A stretch of 34,761 bases of DNA, taken from positions 1 through 34,761 of the forward strand of contig MZGN01000041.1 in NCBI GenBank assembly GCA_002085085.1. The letters are read 5' to 3'. Shown here piece after piece: positions 13,334 through 22,209 of the stretch. The notes beneath the pieces are model-generated. The model ran no database searches. It saw only the letters and a list, made by a program, of their open reading frames with translations, and had not been told where the DNA came from. The translations under genes and the position numbers were made by a program. Each line of letters opens with the position of its first letter. The stretch's first letter is position 1. Origin of the DNA: Helicobacteraceae bacterium 4484_230. Its GTDB lineage: Bacteria; Campylobacterota; Campylobacteria; Campylobacterales; Sulfurimonadaceae.

Positions 13334-14596
13334 ATGTCTGTAATCTCCCATTTTAAGGCATTAAGCCAAATCCCCCATTGTTCCTCCCAGGCAGACGGGA
13401 TGAAGGCCTATCTTATAGAAAAAGCAGGTGAGTATGGCTATGAAGCCTTGGATGATAGGGCTGGAAACATCCTCTGTCGTAAAAACGGTGCTGTTATTAC
13501 ACTGCAGTCACATTATGATATGGTCTGTATAGGAAAAGCTCCTGTCTTGAAGTTTGAAGAGAGAGACGGATGGCTTTATGCCAAAGATTCGACACTGGGG
13601 GCAGACAACGGCATTGGAATGGCGATGATGCTGAGCCTGATGGAAGAGGGTGCAGTTGCAGATATGCTGTTTACTGCCGATGAAGAGATAGGACTTCTTG
13701 GCGCAAGGGCGCTCGCGCTCCCTCTAAAAACATCTTTTTTGCTAAACCTTGACAGTGAGGATGAAGGTGTGGTTACCATAGGGTGTGCAGGTGGTGTAGA
13801 TATTATCGTTTCATTGCCTATTGTCTCAAAAAGCAGGGTGCTGTTTTGCTATGAAATTGAAAAGAGCGGTTTTGCCGGCGGACATTCAGGGGTAGATATA
13901 GACAAAAACATTCCAAATGCCATTAAAGAACTGGCTGCCTTGCTGGATAGTTTTGAAGATATGTTTCTGATCTCGTTTGAGGGAGGTGAGCGGCGTAACT
14001 CCATTGCCAAGCATGCCGTTGCTGTAGTTGGATTTGAGCAGGAGCGCACGATAGCCGGTGCAAAACCACTTGGGCGCCGCGATGTAGAGGCGGTAGAGCC
14101 GGGTCTCGTCCCCATGCTCCACGCTTTTGCCCATGGTGTCCGAAGTTTTAACAGGAAGCTGAATACTGTACAGACAAGCATTAATCTTGCCATAGTAGAA
14201 CAAAACGAGAAAGAGTTCAGAATACACCTCAGTGCCAGATCTATGGATAGGGATGAGTTGCTGCAACTCCAAAAAGAGACTATTGCCTATTTTGAAAATT
14301 TTGGCGGTTCGGTAAAAACAGAAGGGTTTTATGCCCCATGGGAGCCGGAGTCAGGCGCTTTTGTAAAAGAGGTGATTCGCATAAGCCATAAAGTGTTGGG
14401 GTCTGCAGAAGCAGGGGCTATTCATGCAGGACTGGAATGTGGAATCATAAAAGAGAAATTTCCCCACATGGAGATGGCATCTCTGGGACCTACGATCCGC
14501 TATCCGCACTCGACACGCGAATGTGTTGACCTTGCATCGGTAGACCGGATTTTTTCGGTAGTCAAAAAAATATGCGAGCACTATTACAATGGTTAA
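13334..14596 (+). CDS. pepD: M20-family aminoacyl-histidine dipeptidase (PepD-like)
   Basis: A 420-residue zinc peptidase. ATG 13334 is preferred to TTG 13331 because AAAGGA ends at suitable spacing. Metal-site motifs are in order: LQSHYDMVCIG (His and catalytic Asp near 64-66), STLGADNGIGMAM (bridging Asp about 99), FTADEEIGLLGA (catalytic Glu-Glu about 128-129), LNLDSEDEG (about 152), and the distal His in GAIHAGLECGI. Somewhat shorter than the E. coli PepD of about 485 residues. It probably hydrolyses Xaa-His dipeptides in the cytoplasm. It overlaps the next gene by 8 nt. Confidence 0.88.
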   Translation: MSVISHFKALSQIPHCSSQADGMKAYLIEKAGEYGYEALDDRAGNILCRKNGAVITLQSHYDMVCIGKAPVLKFEERDGWLYAKDSTLGADNGIGMAMMLSLMEEGAVADMLFTADEEIGLLGARALALPLKTSFLLNLDSEDEGVVTIGCAGGVDIIVSLPIVSKSRVLFCYEIEKSGFAGGHSGVDIDKNIPNAIKELAALLDSFEDMFLISFEGGERRNSIAKHAVAVVGFEQERTIAGAKPLGRRDVEAVEPGLVPMLHAFAHGVRSFNRKLNTVQTSINLAIVEQNEKEFRIHLSARSMDRDELLQLQKETIAYFENFGGSVKTEGFYAPWEPESGAFVKEVIRISHKVLGSAEAGAIHAGLECGIIKEKFPHMEMASLGPTIRYPHSTRECVDLASVDRIFSVVKKICEHYYNG

Positions 14597-15329
14597 AACT
14601 GTTTCATTTGCATGTCTCATATTGGGCACACTGCTTCAGGCTGTCGAGCTTCCAAAGCATCAGCCTACACCGGGCGGAATAATAGTCAAGAAGGTGCTCG
14701 CGAAACATAAGCTTAGTGCATTTCACGATCAGAAAAGACTGATGGTGCTTAAGGGCGATAAGCCGGATGAGTATTATGTGATCGGCGGCATACATCTGAA
14801 TCAAAACGCAGATAAGCCGTATATTATCGACCTTAGCTCTGCAGAGGCGATAAAGCATTATACAGTTACGCTCAAAGACAAGGCCTATCAAAAGCAGTAT
14901 ATTACACTTAAAAACAGACAGCATGTCTCTCCAAATCAAAAAAATCTGCAGCGTATCCACAGTGAGAAGAAGCGTTCCCTTGCTGCTCTTGGGCATTATA
15001 GTTCGAAAAAATTTGACTCACTGGTCCTGATAAAACCGCTTGATGTGCCTCTGTCGGATGATTACGGTAAACGCCGCTATTTTAACAACCAGCCCAGAAA
15101 ACCGCACAGCGGCGTAGATCTTGCCGCACCGGAAGGCACACCCATCAAAGCACCGCTTGCCGGAGAGATCGTTGAGCTTGGCAACTTTTTCTTCAACGGA
15201 AATGTAGTCTATATAGACCATGGCCTCGGCCTGGTTACGATGTACTGCCATTTAAGTGAGATAGATGTAAAAAAAGGTCAGCTGGGGAATTTCTCTCAAC
15301 AGCAATATGGTCGATCCCAGGCTGTTTGA
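14589..15329 (+). CDS. M23 (LytM) peptidase with internal deletion and frameshift, likely inactive
   Basis: A periplasmic protein with a signal peptide (cut near LQA, residue 18), an N-terminal domain to about residue 150, and an M23 domain starting KPLDVPLSDDYGKRRYFN. The first zinc ligands are present (HSGVDLAAPEGTPI) and the domain runs normally to TMYCHLSEIDVKKGQ. The following V-KKG-GxxGATGxxxGPHLH region is missing, and the frame ends in unrelated LGNFSQQQYGRSQAV. In the +1 frame, bases 15283-15339 read WGISLNSNMVDPRLFEYK, the expected end of an M23 domain. A deletion of about 60-75 nt that removed the catalytic HxH and changed frame explains this. The C-terminal remnant extends to 15339. 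Confidence 0.85.
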   Translation: MVKTVSFACLILGTLLQAVELPKHQPTPGGIIVKKVLAKHKLSAFHDQKRLMVLKGDKPDEYYVIGGIHLNQNADKPYIIDLSSAEAIKHYTVTLKDKAYQKQYITLKNRQHVSPNQKNLQRIHSEKKRSLAALGHYSSKKFDSLVLIKPLDVPLSDDYGKRRYFNNQPRKPHSGVDLAAPEGTPIKAPLAGEIVELGNFFFNGNVVYIDHGLGLVTMYCHLSEIDVKKGQLGNFSQQQYGRSQAV

Positions 15330-15407
15330 ATATAAATAAAAAGAGCAATGACCATTAGTATACGGTATAAATATCTCTGATGAAATTAGTATAAAAAAGT
15401 AGAGACT

Positions 15408-15740
15408 ATGTTTGGAAAAATGAAAGATAAAGCACTTACTGCCGGGGCGAAGATGGCGGTCAATTCTAAAATAAAGGGATATGGAGAGATGCTGAAGCTG
15501 AACTTGGACTCGAAAAACAGGTGTATAGAGATAGAGGTTATGCTTGATGGCGAGAAAGAGACGCTTGAAGTGACAGTAGAGAGATATGAGCTCTCCGAAG
15601 AGGATGGTAAAAACTTTTTGAAACTGCACGGTATTAAAACATCGAGAGCGTGGATCGATGTTGTTACGGCTTCCTATCTGGAGGGCAGGGCGTTTGAGAT
15701 ACCTGCGGAGTATGTCAAAATGCTGAAAATAGTGATATAG
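15408..15740 (+). CDS. Conserved-type protein of unknown function
   Basis: A 110-residue soluble protein. The N-terminal 25 residues are a basic helix (MFGKMKDKALTAGAKMAVNSKIKGYG), followed by beta strands (CIEIEVMLDGEKETLEVTVERYEL) and a C-terminal helix-strand. I recall similar uncharacterised proteins in epsilonproteobacteria but no function. TATAAA-like boxes lie in the 68-bp leader after the damaged M23 gene. It converges with pepA; the 33-bp gap shows no terminator. Confidence 0.7.
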   Translation: MFGKMKDKALTAGAKMAVNSKIKGYGEMLKLNLDSKNRCIEIEVMLDGEKETLEVTVERYELSEEDGKNFLKLHGIKTSRAWIDVVTASYLEGRAFEIPAEYVKMLKIVI

Positions 15741-15773
15741 GCAGTTTAACGCCCAGGAAAAGACTGAATTGGA

Positions 15774-17213
15774 TTATGAGTTTTCAGCCAGTGACCTGAT
15801 AAAATTCACACTCATACGTACACCTGCGCCGGTTCCCCCATGCGGGTTGACGTCCCATGGGCTTTCAGTGTAAGCAGGTCCCGCTATATCGAAATGGAGC
15901 CATCTGCTTTTCATTTCGTCTGTTATGAAGTGATCCAGAAACAGAGCGGCGGTGATCGCTCCTCCGTAAGGTTTTGAGGCTATATTGCATACATCTGCGA
16001 TCTCGCTTTTGATCAGCTTTTTCAGATGATCGTTGAAAGGCAGGGAGCCTACCAGCTCACCGCTACCGTTGATAGCTTTTTGAAACTTGTGCTTAAGATG
16101 GTTACTGTGTCCCATCATTCCGGTAGTGTACGGCCCAAGTGCGACCATACACGCTCCGGTCAGGGTAGCGTAATCGAAAAGATAGTCTGCATCCACAGTA
16201 TCCTGCGCATAGGAGAGCACATCCGCAAGTACCAGACGGCCTTCGGCGTCGGTATTTCTCACTTCTATAGTCTTGCCGTTTCTCGCAGTAAGTACATCAT
16301 CCGGTTTGTATGCGGAGCCGTCTACCATGTTTTCCGCCGCTCCTATAAAACCGTGCACTTCCACCGGAAGTTTCAGTTCACTGACGGCTTTGAGTATGCC
16401 CAGTACCGCACAGGCTCCGGCTTTGTCCATTTTCATAGTAACCATGGACGTAGAAGGCTTCAGGCTCAGCCCGCCGCTGTCGTAGGTAAGCCCCTTGCCG
16501 ACAAGTGTTATTTTTGTTTTTGGATTTTCAGGCAGATAGGAAAGATGAATCATACGCGGCTTGTGGACAGAAGCGCGGCCCACGCTGAGAATGGCGTTCA
16601 TCTTCTCTTCTTCAAGTCTTTTTTCATCGAACACTTCACAGTCAAGACCATTTTTGTCTGCAAGTTCCTGCGCTGCCTGCGCCATAATCTCCGGGTTCAT
16701 ATCCTGAGGTGTCGTATTAACAAGGTCGCGGGTATAATTGGTAGCATTGGCAGTAATAACGGCATTGTCGGCGGCAGTACGGAGTTCATTGAATGTGATC
16801 TCTTCGCCGTTAAAGTTGTCGGAAGAGAGAAACAGAGTCTCAAATTCACTCTTCTTTGGCTCTGATTTGTAATTTTGATAGCTGTATGAACCAAGCAGAA
16901 AACCTTCGATGATCGGGGCTGTATTTTTAAGGTAGTACTGCTGAACTTTGGCGTTTTTGTATCCAAAACCTGAAATTGCCTTGGATACAACGGCAGAAGC
17001 GCTTCGAAGATGGTCTGTGCCGTACTTCTCGATACCGCAGAAAATCATACCTTTTTCATGCAGTGTGCAGATCTGATCCTGATCTGCCTTGAAACCAGCC
17101 TGTTTCAGTACAGAGGCGTCCCCATGATCCTCAAGTGTCTCTTTCGTCAAAAACTCGATCGCGAGATCAGCCGTTATTTCCGAAAACTCTTTTTTTAAAA
17201 GTTCAATTTTCAA
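15774..17213 (-). CDS. pepA: Leucyl aminopeptidase (M17)
   Basis: A 479-residue cytosolic exopeptidase of normal length. The C-terminal catalytic domain carries all signatures: VGKGLTYDSGGLSLKP with the metal-binding Lys and Asp, MKMDKAGACAVLG (Lys and Asp ligands), and the family hallmark NTDAEGRLVLADVL at about 334-347 with metal Asp and Glu and catalytic Arg. The divergent N-terminal domain of about 165 residues is intact. It removes N-terminal amino acids in peptide turnover. Last gene of the folD operon, 37 bp after trpB. Confidence 0.95.
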   Translation of the reverse strand: MKIELLKKEFSEITADLAIEFLTKETLEDHGDASVLKQAGFKADQDQICTLHEKGMIFCGIEKYGTDHLRSASAVVSKAISGFGYKNAKVQQYYLKNTAPIIEGFLLGSYSYQNYKSEPKKSEFETLFLSSDNFNGEEITFNELRTAADNAVITANATNYTRDLVNTTPQDMNPEIMAQAAQELADKNGLDCEVFDEKRLEEEKMNAILSVGRASVHKPRMIHLSYLPENPKTKITLVGKGLTYDSGGLSLKPSTSMVTMKMDKAGACAVLGILKAVSELKLPVEVHGFIGAAENMVDGSAYKPDDVLTARNGKTIEVRNTDAEGRLVLADVLSYAQDTVDADYLFDYATLTGACMVALGPYTTGMMGHSNHLKHKFQKAINGSGELVGSLPFNDHLKKLIKSEIADVCNIASKPYGGAITAALFLDHFITDEMKSRWLHFDIAGPAYTESPWDVNPHGGTGAGVRMSVNFIRSLAENS

Positions 17214-17250
17214 ATTATTTCCTCAATTTTTTCTTACAGCTTAACGCTAA

Positions 17251-18450
17251 TTAATCAAAGTGCAGTATATCTTTGGCCTGTATCATATCTTTGTCGCCGC
17301 GTCCCGAAAGGTTTACGATAACAAGCTTTCCTTCAATATCTTTCATCTTTCTAAGATACGCAACGGCATGTGAGCTCTCGAATGCGGGAATGATGCCCTC
17401 TTTTTGCGAAAGCCAGACAAAAGCGTCCAAAGCTTCGTCATCGGTTATGTTGTCATAGCTTATGGAAGCGTTGTCTTTATGAAAGGCGTGCTCCGGTCCT
17501 ATACCGGGATAGTCCAGGCCGGCAGAGATGGAGTGCGCTTCGAGAACCTGTCCGTCCTCATCCTGGAGCAGATAGCTCATCTGCCCGTGCAGTACGCCAG
17601 GCCTTCCTTTTTCAAGGGAGCAGCCGTGTTTGTCCGTATCAACACCCAGGCCGCCAGCTTCGATTCCTATGCACTCGACCTCTTTATCTTCGAGGAAGTG
17701 CTGGAATATCCCGATGGCATTGGAGCCTCCGCCGATACATGCGATGATATGGTCCGGCAGCCGTCCCTCTTTTTCAAGTATCTGACGTCTGGCCTCATAG
17801 CCTATGATCGCCTGAAAATCACGTACCATCATAGGGTAGGGGTGTGGACCGGCAACAGTGCCTATGACATAATAGGTGTCACGGGCGTGGGTTACCCAGT
17901 GGCGTATGGCATCGTTCATTGCGTCTTTGAGAGTTTTCGAGCCGCTTTCAACTGCATGCACTTTTGCTCCAAGCAGTTTCATACGAAATACATTCAGCTC
18001 CTGGCGTGCAACGTCTTTGGCTCCCATAAATATGTCACACTCCAGGCCTAGGAGAGCGGCCATCGTGGCAGTAGCGACACCATGCTGGCCAGCACCGGTC
18101 TCTGCAATGACTTTCTTCTTTCCCAGCCGCTGTGCTATAAGTCCCTGCGCTATTACGTTGTTAACCTTGTGCGCTCCTGTATGGTTCAGGTCTTCACGCT
18201 TCAGGTAGATCTTTGCACCAAGTTCTTCAGAGAGGTTTGCAGCATAGTAGAGAGGCGAGGGCCGGCCTACATAGTCTTTAAGATAGTAGTCTACACTTTT
18301 CCAGAAATCTTCGTCAAAACGGATTTTTTCATAATCATCTTTAAGTTCGAGAAGTACAGGCATCAGTGTCTCGGGGACATAACGTCCACCGAAAATACCG
18401 AAATGGCCGTTCTCGTCCGGATCGTAAGCTGAAGCTGAAGGGATATACAT
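17251..18450 (-). CDS. trpB: Tryptophan synthase beta subunit
   Basis: A 399-residue PLP enzyme of the TrpB1 type. The PLP lysine is in [11 protein letters not shown] (Lys95), the catalytic Glu in [14 protein letters not shown], the phosphate loop in GGGSNAIG, and the end SGRGDKDM is typical. It condenses indole with serine, normally in complex with TrpA. No trpA or other trp gene is adjacent; the gene sits among aminopeptidase, nucleotide-salvage and sugar-phosphate genes. Its start overlaps the apt stop by one base (TGATG), so translation is coupled. Confidence 0.96.
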   Translation of the reverse strand: MYIPSASAYDPDENGHFGIFGGRYVPETLMPVLLELKDDYEKIRFDEDFWKSVDYYLKDYVGRPSPLYYAANLSEELGAKIYLKREDLNHTGAHKVNNVIAQGLIAQRLGKKKVIAETGAGQHGVATATMAALLGLECDIFMGAKDVARQELNVFRMKLLGAKVHAVESGSKTLKDAMNDAIRHWVTHARDTYYVIGTVAGPHPYPMMVRDFQAIIGYEARRQILEKEGRLPDHIIACIGGGSNAIGIFQHFLEDKEVECIGIEAGGLGVDTDKHGCSLEKGRPGVLHGQMSYLLQDEDGQVLEAHSISAGLDYPGIGPEHAFHKDNASISYDNITDDEALDAFVWLSQKEGIIPAFESSHAVAYLRKMKDIEGKLVIVNLSGRGDKDMIQAKDILHFD

Positions 18451-18998
18451 CAGTCAATTCCTATTATGGTATAAACGTTTGTGATCTTCTGGAGCTTTTT
18501 CTGGCCGTCAAGAAAATCCAGGCCAAGAATAAAGCATGCTTCTACACAGTTTGCACCTGTTTTGTCTACAAGGTTTGCAGCAGCATATGCGGTACCGCCC
18601 GTAGCTATCAGATCATCTATCATCAGTACCCTTGCACCCTCTCTTTCATGAAATGCGTCAAGGTGTACCTCTACCTCGTCAAAACCGTACTCGAGTGAGT
18701 ATTTCTCTGAAACGGTAGTGTAGGGCAGTTTACCCTTTTTGCGTATAGGCACAAAGCCTATGCCCAGCATCTGCGCCAGTGCGGCACCAAAAATAAAACC
18801 GCGCGCATCAATACCGGCTATATAGTCCAGATCATAGCTTCGGTAACGCGCGGCAAGGTGGTTCATCAGTATGGAGAATGCCTCCGGGTTATTAAGCAGT
18901 GTAGTGATATCTTTAAAAACTATTCCCGGTTTTGGAAAATCTTCTATATCACGGATAGAATCAAGAATAATTGCTTTGTCTTCATTGCTGAGTGTCAT
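18450..18998 (-). CDS. apt: Adenine phosphoribosyltransferase
   Basis: A 182-residue type I PRTase converting adenine and PRPP to AMP. The PRPP-binding motif [17 protein letters not shown] is at about 122-138, the family N-terminal [15 protein letters not shown] is near 20-34, and [13 protein letters not shown] is near 62-74. It is cytoplasmic and of usual length. It lies between rpiB (12-bp gap) and trpB (1-nt overlap) in the operon. Confidence 0.96.
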   Translation of the reverse strand: MTLSNEDKAIILDSIRDIEDFPKPGIVFKDITTLLNNPEAFSILMNHLAARYRSYDLDYIAGIDARGFIFGAALAQMLGIGFVPIRKKGKLPYTTVSEKYSLEYGFDEVEVHLDAFHEREGARVLMIDDLIATGGTAYAAANLVDKTGANCVEACFILGLDFLDGQKKLQKITNVYTIIGID

Positions 18999-19010
18999 AT
19001 TTGTCTCCTG

Positions 19011-19463
19011 TTATAGTGCAGTGGAACATCCGCCCGCTGCTTCGATTTTGTCAACACGTCCACTGTGTCGTCCGCCCTCGAAGCTCCCTTCTATCCATGC
19101 ATCTACGATCGATTCCGCTACCCCTTTTCCTATTACGCGTTCGCCAAAGCAGAGTACGTTTGCATTGTTGTGTGCTCTTGCCATAGTCGCTGTATATGCA
19201 TCGTGACATAGAGCCGCGCGTATACCGCAGAAGCGGTTTGCCGTCATGCTCATACCTATGCCGGAGCCGCAGATAAGGATACCGTCGGCATCGGCATCGG
19301 AAAGTACAGAGTTGCATACTTTAACGGCAAAATCCGGATAATCGACACGATCTTTGTTGAAAGGGCCGAGGTCGATCACCTCATGGCCTTTTTTTCTTAG
19401 CATTTCTACCGTATAGTCTTTCAGATCGACTCCGGCATGATCTGTTGCGATATAAAATTTCAT
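19011..19463 (-). CDS. rpiB: Ribose 5-phosphate isomerase B
   Basis: A 150-residue RpiB/LacAB-type isomerase interconverting ribulose 5-phosphate and ribose 5-phosphate, which feeds PRPP. Motifs: DHAGVDLKDY at about 7-16, HEVIDLGPF, VDYPDFA, the active-site cysteine loop ICGSGIGMSMTANR at about 68-81, and HDAYTATMARAHNNANVLCFGERVIG. A natural neighbour for apt, since both concern ribose phosphate and purine salvage. It is 12 bp upstream of apt. Confidence 0.96.
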   Translation of the reverse strand: MKFYIATDHAGVDLKDYTVEMLRKKGHEVIDLGPFNKDRVDYPDFAVKVCNSVLSDADADGILICGSGIGMSMTANRFCGIRAALCHDAYTATMARAHNNANVLCFGERVIGKGVAESIVDAWIEGSFEGGRHSGRVDKIEAAGGCSTAL

Positions 19464-19473
19464 AGTTGTCCTT

Positions 19474-20151
19474 TTAGCTTAATAGTAGGCTTAATATCAT
19501 CTGTACAGGTGCAATAAGCAGATAGTCTTTCAGCGGTGTCATCAGCATAATAATAACGATGATCATTCCATACGGTTCCGCCTTATAGAAAAACTCGGCA
19601 AGAGAATTCATTTTCATTTTCAGGCCCAGATACATTAGGAAATGGGCGCCGTCAAACTGTGGGATGGGCAGCATATTGAAGACTGCCAGAACCACATTGA
19701 TCAGCAGAAGCTTGATGACAAATATGTAGATAAAGATATAAAATAGGCTGTCACTCTGCAAAGGTTCCGGGAGTGCTACCAGAACGACCGATGCCAAAGT
19801 GGCCATTATCAGGTTGTAGACGATACCGGCAAGACTTACCTGTATGGCCGCATTGTAGCCCCCTTTGTTTATAACCGTATGCATATTTACAGGAACCGGT
19901 TTGGCCCATCCGAAAAGAAATCCGGGACCCATTCCAAGTATCATCGGGATGAGATACATCATGGCCGGTACGATAATAGTTCCAAAAAGGTCTACATGGA
20001 CTATAGGGTTTATTGAGAGGCGGCCGGCATTTTTGGCGGTAGTATCGCCATATCTGTACGCTACCCAGCCATGCATAATCTCATGCCCTATAATGGCAAC
20101 GGCAAGCGCAACAACGGAAGCGGCGATGCTCAGAAGATCAATAGAGCTCAT
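19474..20151 (-). CDS. Site-2 protease family (M50) membrane metallopeptidase
   Basis: A 225-residue polytopic membrane protein. The zinc motif HEIMH (IIGHEIMHGWVAYRYGDTTA) lies at about residues 24-28 in the first membrane segment. The third ligand is in the conserved N-x-x-P-x-x-x-x-D-G motif (FNMLPIPQFDGAHFLMYLG) near 160-175. It is a short member without PDZ or CBS domains, as common in many bacteria; the substrate is unknown. It overlaps the end of lepB by 14 nt and is followed by rpiB after 10 bp. Confidence 0.92.
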   Translation of the reverse strand: MSSIDLLSIAASVVALAVAIIGHEIMHGWVAYRYGDTTAKNAGRLSINPIVHVDLFGTIIVPAMMYLIPMILGMGPGFLFGWAKPVPVNMHTVINKGGYNAAIQVSLAGIVYNLIMATLASVVLVALPEPLQSDSLFYIFIYIFVIKLLLINVVLAVFNMLPIPQFDGAHFLMYLGLKMKMNSLAEFFYKAEPYGMIIVIIMLMTPLKDYLLIAPVQMILSLLLS

Positions 20152-20956
20152 AGTCGTCTTTATCCTTGCGGATTCTCTCTTCTATTGCGCGGTCAAGATA
20201 CTCTTTCTCTTCCAGATCGGCAGGTGTTTTGCCTACACGGTCCCAACGTATCTCATAGTTGTCATCCATACTGAAATAGATAAACCATGGAGTACCCTCG
20301 AGCAGGCCGTATGGGACAGGACCCCAGAAACGGCTGTCGTTTGAGTGGTCCCTGTTGTCTCCCATCATAAAGTAGTGCCCTTGAGGAACCCGTACAGGAG
20401 GCATATTGAAGATAGGCATCGGGTATCGTCCATCATCCTTGATCTTTTTGTCGTGGTGTATACCTGGATGATCTTTCTGGTATGGATTTTTGACCCAGTG
20501 CTTGCCGGCAAATATGATCGTTTTAAAACCTGGGTAGTTTTTCGCTATATAATCATCACCTTCATGGGGATGGATATAGAGGTTTTTGTCCAGAACGAAA
20601 AGCTCATCACCGGGGAGGGCAACACAGCGTTTGACGTAATGCAGTGATGTGTTTTTGGGATAGCGGAAGATAACGATGTCACCGCGTTTCGGTTCGTCTC
20701 CGTCATAAATGTGTCCATCGGTTCCGGGTATGAGCGGTATCTCCAAGAACGGCAGGTGCGGTGTCGGTATGCCGTATGCGAATTTTTTGGCAAAAAGATG
20801 GTCGCCTATAAGCAGGGAGTCTTTCATTGATCCGCTGGGGATTCTGAATGCCTGTGCTATAAAAAATATGATGAACAGTACTATAATGACTGTTCCGGTC
20901 CAGGAGTTTGAAAAGCGGTACGCCTTTCCGGCAAAATGGATAACTTTGTCTTTCAT
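20138..20956 (-). CDS. lepB: Signal peptidase I
   Basis: A 272-residue membrane serine peptidase that removes Sec signal peptides. After a basic start and one hydrophobic anchor (TVIIVLFIIFFIAQAF), the nucleophile Ser is in IPSGSMKDSLLIGDHLFAKKFAYG (about 40-63). The general-base Lys is in GDIVIFRYPKNTSLHYVKRCVALPGD, and the conserved GDNRDHSNDSRFWGPVP is near 205. Somewhat long between these boxes, as in other epsilonproteobacterial LepB. It follows folD by 9 bp. Confidence 0.95.
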   Translation of the reverse strand: MKDKVIHFAGKAYRFSNSWTGTVIIVLFIIFFIAQAFRIPSGSMKDSLLIGDHLFAKKFAYGIPTPHLPFLEIPLIPGTDGHIYDGDEPKRGDIVIFRYPKNTSLHYVKRCVALPGDELFVLDKNLYIHPHEGDDYIAKNYPGFKTIIFAGKHWVKNPYQKDHPGIHHDKKIKDDGRYPMPIFNMPPVRVPQGHYFMMGDNRDHSNDSRFWGPVPYGLLEGTPWFIYFSMDDNYEIRWDRVGKTPADLEEKEYLDRAIEERIRKDKDDYELY

Positions 20957-20965
20957 TGGCTCTCT

Positions 20966-21811
20966 TTAGGAATTTGCCTGTGCGGCTTTAAGGGTATTTT
21001 TTAACAGTATGGCTATGGTCATAGGCCCTACACCGCCAGGAACGGGAGTGATGTAGGAGCATTTCCTGCTGACATTCTCAAAATCGACATCACCGACAAG
21101 CCTGCCTTCTTCATTGCGGTTTATACCGATATCAATGACAATGGCTCCGTCTTTGACCATATCTTCTTTTATCAGGTTGATAACACCGGCACCTACAAGT
21201 ACTATATCGGCACTTCTTGTATGGGCGGCCAGGTCTTTGGTATATATATGTGTAACGGTTACTGTAGCATTGGCGTTAAGCAGAAGTGCCGCCATCGGCT
21301 TGCCTACTATATCGCTGGCTCCTACAACAACCGCGTCTTTGCCTTTAAGATCGATGTTGTATTCTTTAAAAAGCTCCATAACACCCAGCGGGGTGCACGG
21401 GACGAAGCCGTCAAGTCCGGTTGCAAGCCGCCCTACATTGTACGGATGGAAACCGTCCACGTCTTTTTGGGGTGCCACTATCTCGAGCAGTCTTGTCGTA
21501 TCGATATGTTTAGGCAGGGGAAGCTGTATTAAAATACCGTCGATATTGGGGTTTTTGTTCATCATATCGATAGTCTGTTCGATTGCTTCCTGGGAGATGG
21601 TTTCCGGCATCTCGTGAGTAACGGAGTAGAACCCGACACGGTCACAGGCTTTTTTCTTCATACCTACATAAGCATGGCTGGCAGGATCGTTTCCTACCAG
21701 TATTACGGCAAGACCGGGAACCCTGCTTGTCTCGCTTTTGAGTTTTTTGACACCTTCAGCGACTTCCGCTTCTATCTTTTTAGAGAGAGCTTTTCCGTCA
21801 AGGATCTGCAT
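20966..21811 (-). CDS. folD: FolD bifunctional methylene-THF dehydrogenase/cyclohydrolase
   Basis: A 281-residue cytosolic enzyme of one-carbon metabolism that interconverts 5,10-methylene-THF and 10-formyl-THF. The active-site Lys is in SHAYVGMKKKACDRVG (about 50-60). The substrate loop is QLPLPKHID, then PLKD-equivalent APQKDVDGFH, PCTPLGVMELF, the nucleotide loop VVGASDIVGKP, and the terminal PVPGGVGPMTIA. It is the first gene of the seven-gene minus-strand operon (folD, lepB, M50, rpiB, apt, trpB, pepA). Confidence 0.96.
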   Translation of the reverse strand: MQILDGKALSKKIEAEVAEGVKKLKSETSRVPGLAVILVGNDPASHAYVGMKKKACDRVGFYSVTHEMPETISQEAIEQTIDMMNKNPNIDGILIQLPLPKHIDTTRLLEIVAPQKDVDGFHPYNVGRLATGLDGFVPCTPLGVMELFKEYNIDLKGKDAVVVGASDIVGKPMAALLLNANATVTVTHIYTKDLAAHTRSADIVLVGAGVINLIKEDMVKDGAIVIDIGINRNEEGRLVGDVDFENVSRKCSYITPVPGGVGPMTIAILLKNTLKAAQANS

Positions 21812-21838
21812 TTATACACGCCTCTAATTTTTTGCTGA

Positions 21839-21845
21839 TATAATA
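21839..21845. promoter_or_regulatory. Overlapping divergent -10 boxes (cytochrome gene and folD operon)
   Basis: TATAAT at 21839-21844 on the plus strand suits the cytochrome gene at 21874. The minus strand reads TATTAT over 21840-21845, suited to folD (start 21811). The 62-bp divergent spacer has no other candidate. Confidence 0.4.
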
Positions 21846-21873
21846 CCTGTTTTAAGATAATAAGGTGCTTTGA

Positions 21874-22209
21874 ATGAGACAGCTGTTTTTATTATTGATT
21901 TTTACTTCACTTTTTTCAGCCGAGTCGTTTATTACCCAGGAGGAGTATGCATGGCAGCTCTATCATAACCCCAGAGGCATAGGGTGCTATCTCTGTCATG
22001 GCGAAAGAGGTGAAGGAAAGCTAATCGCAGACTATATTCACAAAGGTGAAAAAAAAGCATTTCATCCACCGGCGATCAACAGCCTCAGCTATGAGCAGTT
22101 TTCCCAGGCACTCAAGAGGAGAAACAAGGGGATGCCGCGCTATTTTCTGACTATTGATGAGATGCACGCACTATATTATTATCTTCATCCGGAAAAGGAG
22201 AAGAAGTGA
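21874..22209 (+). CDS. Small periplasmic c-type cytochrome
   Basis: A 111-residue protein with a signal peptide (cut near FSA, residue 17) and one heme-binding CYLCH (CxxCH) at about residues 38-42. A likely axial Met lies in the KGMPRYFLT segment near residue 88. This is the class I cytochrome c pattern. It would carry electrons in the periplasm; its partner is unknown. The stop overlaps the GTG start of the CitE-like gene (GTGA, 4 nt), an unexpected coupling of a cytochrome with a lyase-family enzyme. Confidence 0.88.
   Translation: MRQLFLLLIFTSLFSAESFITQEEYAWQLYHNPRGIGCYLCHGERGEGKLIADYIHKGEKKAFHPPAINSLSYEQFSQALKRRNKGMPRYFLTIDEMHALYYYLHPEKEKK

Noticed and set aside
16026-16865. 279-codon plus-strand ORF
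   Set aside because: It is the antisense shadow of pepA, whose catalytic motifs are unmistakable on the minus strand.
17404-18051. 215-codon plus-strand ORF
   Set aside because: Antisense shadow of trpB; no motifs or ribosome site.
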